Shown one piece after another: positions 61,067 to 64,000 of a stretch of 64,000 nt of DNA. The notes beneath the pieces are model-generated. The model was given only the letters and a program-made list of their open reading frames with translations. It had not been told where the DNA came from and searched no databases. Numbering within the stretch: position 1 is the first letter of the stretch; each line of letters begins with the position of its first letter. The stretch covers positions 62,001 to 126,000 of the forward strand of contig UCNE01000023.1 of the NCBI GenBank assembly GCA_900473685.1, in the 5' to 3' direction. This DNA is from Hyphomicrobiales bacterium. Lineage in GTDB: Bacteria > Pseudomonadota > Alphaproteobacteria > Rhizobiales > Rhizobiaceae. The position numbers and the translations under genes were made by a program.

Positions 61067-64000
61067 TCAGTGAAAATTTCGTCCTTTCGGCATGACGGCT
61101 GCGGTCTCGGCACTATCGCTGCGGCGAGTGGCGTCTCCTGTCTGGGTGTCACGCGAAAACCCCTCCATTCCGCTTGACCGTCTCTTCTGCCGGTGATCGG
61201 CTGTCGGGCGCAGGACCTCGTCTGCGCGCTCGCATGCGCCAAAACGGCGGGCCTCGCGCTGCAGCAGGCCCAGCATCGGCGTCATATCCTCGATATGATC
61301 GGCCACAACATGGATCACTCCGCTTTCGCACTGCAGCTTGCCCCTGATTTTCACCAGCCGGGCGTTCATGACGACGGACCGATACCGGTCGAACGTCTTG
61401 GACCAGACGATGGTATTGGCAACGCCCGTTTCGTCTTCCAGCGTCATGAAGATCACGCCTTTGGCGGAGCCCGGCCTTTGGCGAACCAGTACAAGCCCGG
61501 CAATGGTGACAAACTGGCCGTTCGGCACATCCAGAAGCTTCCTGTTCGGCAAGATAGCCATGCCGGCAAATTCATCGCGGAGGAAGGAAACCGGATGGGC
61601 TTTCAGCGAGAGCGAGAGATAGCGATAATCCTCGATAACTTGTTCGCCCGGCAGCATATCCGGCAAATGGGTTTTCGGCTCCAGCCGAAGATCGGCGCGA
61701 TCCGCACGGTCGAACAAAGGCAGATTGTCAGCCGCACTTTTGGTATCCAATCCCCGTACGGCCCAAAGCGCTTCCCGCCGCGAGAGTCCGATGGAGCCGA
61801 AGGCATCGGCATCCGCCAGCCGCTCGATATCGGATTTCTGCAATCCGGACCGCAGCCAGAGATCGCGCACGGAGGTATAACCTTGACCGCGATTGGCGGC
61901 GAGCGCGATCATATCCGGCTCCGAAAGCCCCTTCACCTGCCGGAAGCCAAGCCGCACTGCTCTTTTTGTCCTGATGCTTTCCCCCATCGAAAGATGCCGC
62001 TGATCGATCATATCCGGGTGGAACTCGGCCTCTTCCAGCAGGCAATCCCATTCCGAAACATTGATATCAACCGGCCGCACAGTGACCCCATGTTCCCGCG
62101 CGTCCCGAACCAGTTGCGACGGCGCATAAAAGCCCATCGGCTGCGAATTCAACAAGGCTGCGCAGAAGACGTCGGGGTAATAGGCCTTAACCCAGGAGGA
62201 CGCATAGACGAGCAGGGCAAAGGAAGCGGCATGGCTTTCCGGAAAACCATATTCACCAAAGCCCTCGATCTGCCTGAAACAACGCTCGGCAAAGTCACGC
62301 GTATATCCGTTAGCGACCATGCCGTTGACCATATCGTCCCTGAACGAATTGACCTGCCCGGAACGTTTGAACGTTGCCATGGAGCGCCGGAGGCGGTCGG
62401 CTTTCGCGGGCGAAAACTTCGCGGCGGTAATGGCAATCTGCATGGCCTGTTCCTGGAAAAGCGGCACACCAAACGTCCGCTCCAGAATAGGCCTCATCTC
62501 CTCCTTGGGATAATCGATCCTGAACCCGGGAAGATGGGACTGCCCGCGGCTCTTCAGATAGGGGTGCACCATATCTCCCTGGATGGGGCCGGGCCGGACG
62601 ATCGCCACCTCAATGACCAGATCATAAAATTTGCGCGGGCGAAGGCGGGGCAACATGCTCATCTGCGCCCGGCTTTCGATCTGAAAGACTCCGATCGTAT
62701 CGGCCCGGCACATCATGTCGTAGACCGGCGCGCCATCCTCGTGATCCCTATTGCCGAGATCGGCCAGCGTCTTGCTGACACCATAGTGAGACCTCAGAAA
62801 TTCAAAAGCTTTGCGCAGGCAGGTGAGCATTCCCAAAGCCAGGATATCGACCTTGAGAATGCGAAGATTGTCGAGATCGTCCTTGTCCCACTCAACCATG
62901 TACCGGCCCGGCATGGCCGTGTTCATGATCGGAACGACCTCATCGAGCCGGTCCTTGGTGATGACAAAACCGCCGACATGCTGCGTGAGGTGACGGGGAA
63001 AGCTCATGATTTGTGTCGCGTAGTGAAGAACATTCCGGGTAACAGGATCGGAAAGATCGAGACCCGCTGCCTTTGCCTCGCGTTCAGACAAATCCTCTGC
63101 CGACCAGCCCCACACCGTACTGGCAAGAGCCGATTGTACATCTTCCGACAGTCCGAACGCCTTGGCCACCTCGCGGCCAGCAGACCGGGCACGGTAGCTC
63201 GTCACCGCTGCGGTCAGGCCGGCGTGCTCCTTGCTATACGTGCTATAGATATACTGGATGACCTCTTCCCGCCTGCCATGTTCAAAATCGACATCGATAT
63301 CCGGCGGCTCATCCCTGTCCATCGACAGAAACCGGTCGAAGAGAAGCGTGCTTTTCTCCGGGTTGACCTCGGTAATCTCCAAGCAATAGCAGATGACAGA
63401 ATTTGCCGCTGAACCGCGTCCCTGACACAGGATCTTCAGTTCATAGCGGGCATGCTGGATGATCTTGTAAACCGTCAGGAAATAGGGGGCATAGTCCTTG
63501 TCGCGGATAAGCTTCAGCTCATAGCCAATCTGGGTTTTGACTTGATCCGGAATGCTTTCCGGGTAACGTTTCCGGGCACCCTCCCATGTCAGGCGTTCGA
63601 GCATGTCGGATGGTGCTTCTCCTTCATCGCCTTCATCCGGATAATTGTGTTTCAGTTCGTCCAGCGAAAAGGACAGGTTTTTGAAGAACGTTTGCGTGTT
63701 GGCGATGGCCTGCGGATAGGCGCGGAACAGCCGCGCCATTTCACGTGAATCCTTGAGATACCGTTCGGCATTGGGGGCGAGACGGAAACCCGCCTGCGTA
63801 ACCGGAACGTGTTCGCGAATGGCAGTAACGATATCCGACAGGGGGCGGCGGGATTTGTCGTGATAAAGTGGCTGGTTACTGGCGATCAGCGGCACGCGGT
63901 TGCGGGCGGCGAGCAGGGAGAGGGTCGCAAAAACCTCTGCGTCCTGTCCGTCATAGGCGGGCGACAAAGCCATAAAGAATGCCTGGCGGAACCGTTCTCT
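61067..64000 (-). CDS. dnaE2: Error-prone DNA polymerase DnaE2/ImuC (partial, N-terminus cut)
   Basis: C-terminal 977 residues of a DnaE2-type alpha subunit; the gene runs off the right edge, so its start and the PHP domain are only partly visible. The palm domain has the catalytic acids in [16 protein letters not shown]. Other segments are [25 protein letters not shown], the DnaE2-typical [27 protein letters not shown] in parts, and a C-terminal OB fold ([29 protein letters not shown] in parts). It copies damaged DNA in the SOS mutasome with ImuA-ImuB, usually encoded just upstream. Its LexA box would be outside the window. Confidence 0.96.
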   Translation of the reverse strand, partial: RERFRQAFFMALSPAYDGQDAEVFATLSLLAARNRVPLIASNQPLYHDKSRRPLSDIVTAIREHVPVTQAGFRLAPNAERYLKDSREMARLFRAYPQAIANTQTFFKNLSFSLDELKHNYPDEGDEGEAPSDMLERLTWEGARKRYPESIPDQVKTQIGYELKLIRDKDYAPYFLTVYKIIQHARYELKILCQGRGSAANSVICYCLEITEVNPEKSTLLFDRFLSMDRDEPPDIDVDFEHGRREEVIQYIYSTYSKEHAGLTAAVTSYRARSAGREVAKAFGLSEDVQSALASTVWGWSAEDLSEREAKAAGLDLSDPVTRNVLHYATQIMSFPRHLTQHVGGFVITKDRLDEVVPIMNTAMPGRYMVEWDKDDLDNLRILKVDILALGMLTCLRKAFEFLRSHYGVSKTLADLGNRDHEDGAPVYDMMCRADTIGVFQIESRAQMSMLPRLRPRKFYDLVIEVAIVRPGPIQGDMVHPYLKSRGQSHLPGFRIDYPKEEMRPILERTFGVPLFQEQAMQIAITAAKFSPAKADRLRRSMATFKRSGQVNSFRDDMVNGMVANGYTRDFAERCFRQIEGFGEYGFPESHAASFALLVYASSWVKAYYPDVFCAALLNSQPMGFYAPSQLVRDAREHGVTVRPVDINVSEWDCLLEEAEFHPDMIDQRHLSMGESIRTKRAVRLGFRQVKGLSEPDMIALAANRGQGYTSVRDLWLRSGLQKSDIERLADADAFGSIGLSRREALWAVRGLDTKSAADNLPLFDRADRADLRLEPKTHLPDMLPGEQVIEDYRYLSLSLKAHPVSFLRDEFAGMAILPNRKLLDVPNGQFVTIAGLVLVRQRPGSAKGVIFMTLEDETGVANTIVWSKTFDRYRSVVMNARLVKIRGKLQCESGVIHVVADHIEDMTPMLGLLQREARRFGACERADEVLRPTADHRQKRRSSGMEGFSRDTQTGDATRRSDSAETAAVMPKGRNFH

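Noticed and set aside
61193-63412. 739-codon frame opposite dnaE2
   Set aside because: Antisense shadow of a clearly recognised polymerase gene with intact catalytic motifs; the translation has no known domain.

Overview
The window is GC-rich, densely coded chromosomal DNA from an alphaproteobacterium of the Rhizobiaceae (Rhizobium, Agrobacterium or Sinorhizobium type). The order rplU-rpmA-(two GNAT acetyltransferases)-obgE-proB-proA-nadD-rsfS-rlmH-envC-ctpA-polysaccharide deacetylase-rppH is a typical chromosomal core block of that family. The AgpA-type alpha-galactoside operon, the bfd-bfr pair under a probable Irr box and the DnaE2 polymerase fit the same assignment. No rRNA, insertion sequence, phage or CRISPR array was seen. 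One tRNA gene, tRNA-Ser(CGA), is present.

Layout. 1-5.7 kb: a tripartite tricarboxylate transporter (tctC-tctB-tctA, cut by the left edge), a PgtC-like periplasmic binding protein and the divergent two-component pair tctD-tctE. 5.7-9.5 kb: a 40-residue ORF, an AcuI/YhdH reductase, a DUF1801 protein, an orphan amino-acid binding protein and a MerR-XRE-cupin regulator. 9.7-15.6 kb: gabT-gabD, a vapBC toxin-antitoxin module and gcdG-gcdH. Together these could convert 5-aminovalerate to glutarate, glutaryl-CoA and crotonyl-CoA. 15.7-20.2 kb: an M24 peptidase, a LysR regulator, an FAD oxidoreductase, a flavin reductase and a small conserved-looking ORF. 20.2-30.4 kb: an alpha-galactoside regulon (AraC activator, two GH4 glycosidases and an oligopeptide-type ABC importer with fused ATPases), closed by a strong terminator. 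30.4-35 kb: a hydratase, then a sugar-acid cluster (D-lyxose isomerase, SDR and GntR regulator divergent from uxuA). 35-38.8 kb: a YehZYXW-type osmoprotectant ABC importer. 39.1-42 kb: a TRAP transporter.

42-56.3 kb: a gene-poor stretch, tRNA-Ser, then the core block covering ribosomal proteins, ribosome assembly (ObgE, RsfS, RlmH), proline and NAD synthesis, and cell-wall/division processing (EnvC, CtpA, deacetylase, RppH). 56.3-59.4 kb: a 1009-residue RTX protein, probably exported by a type I system. 60-60.7 kb: bfd-bfr iron storage. 61-64 kb: the C-terminal part of error-prone polymerase DnaE2, cut by the right edge.

The accessory half is a catalogue of uptake systems (TTT, TRAP and three ABC-type binding proteins or importers), each next to matching catabolic genes or regulators, as expected of a soil or plant-associated bacterium. 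No clearly unprecedented system was found. The best leads are the triple-domain regulator beside a probable 5-aminovalerate/glutarate pathway, the RTX protein with six interleaved non-RTX modules, a candidate sRNA with an orphan terminator near 39.0 kb, SBP-permease intercistronic hairpins in three operons, and several non-ATG start codons supported by Shine-Dalgarno or residue-numbering evidence.
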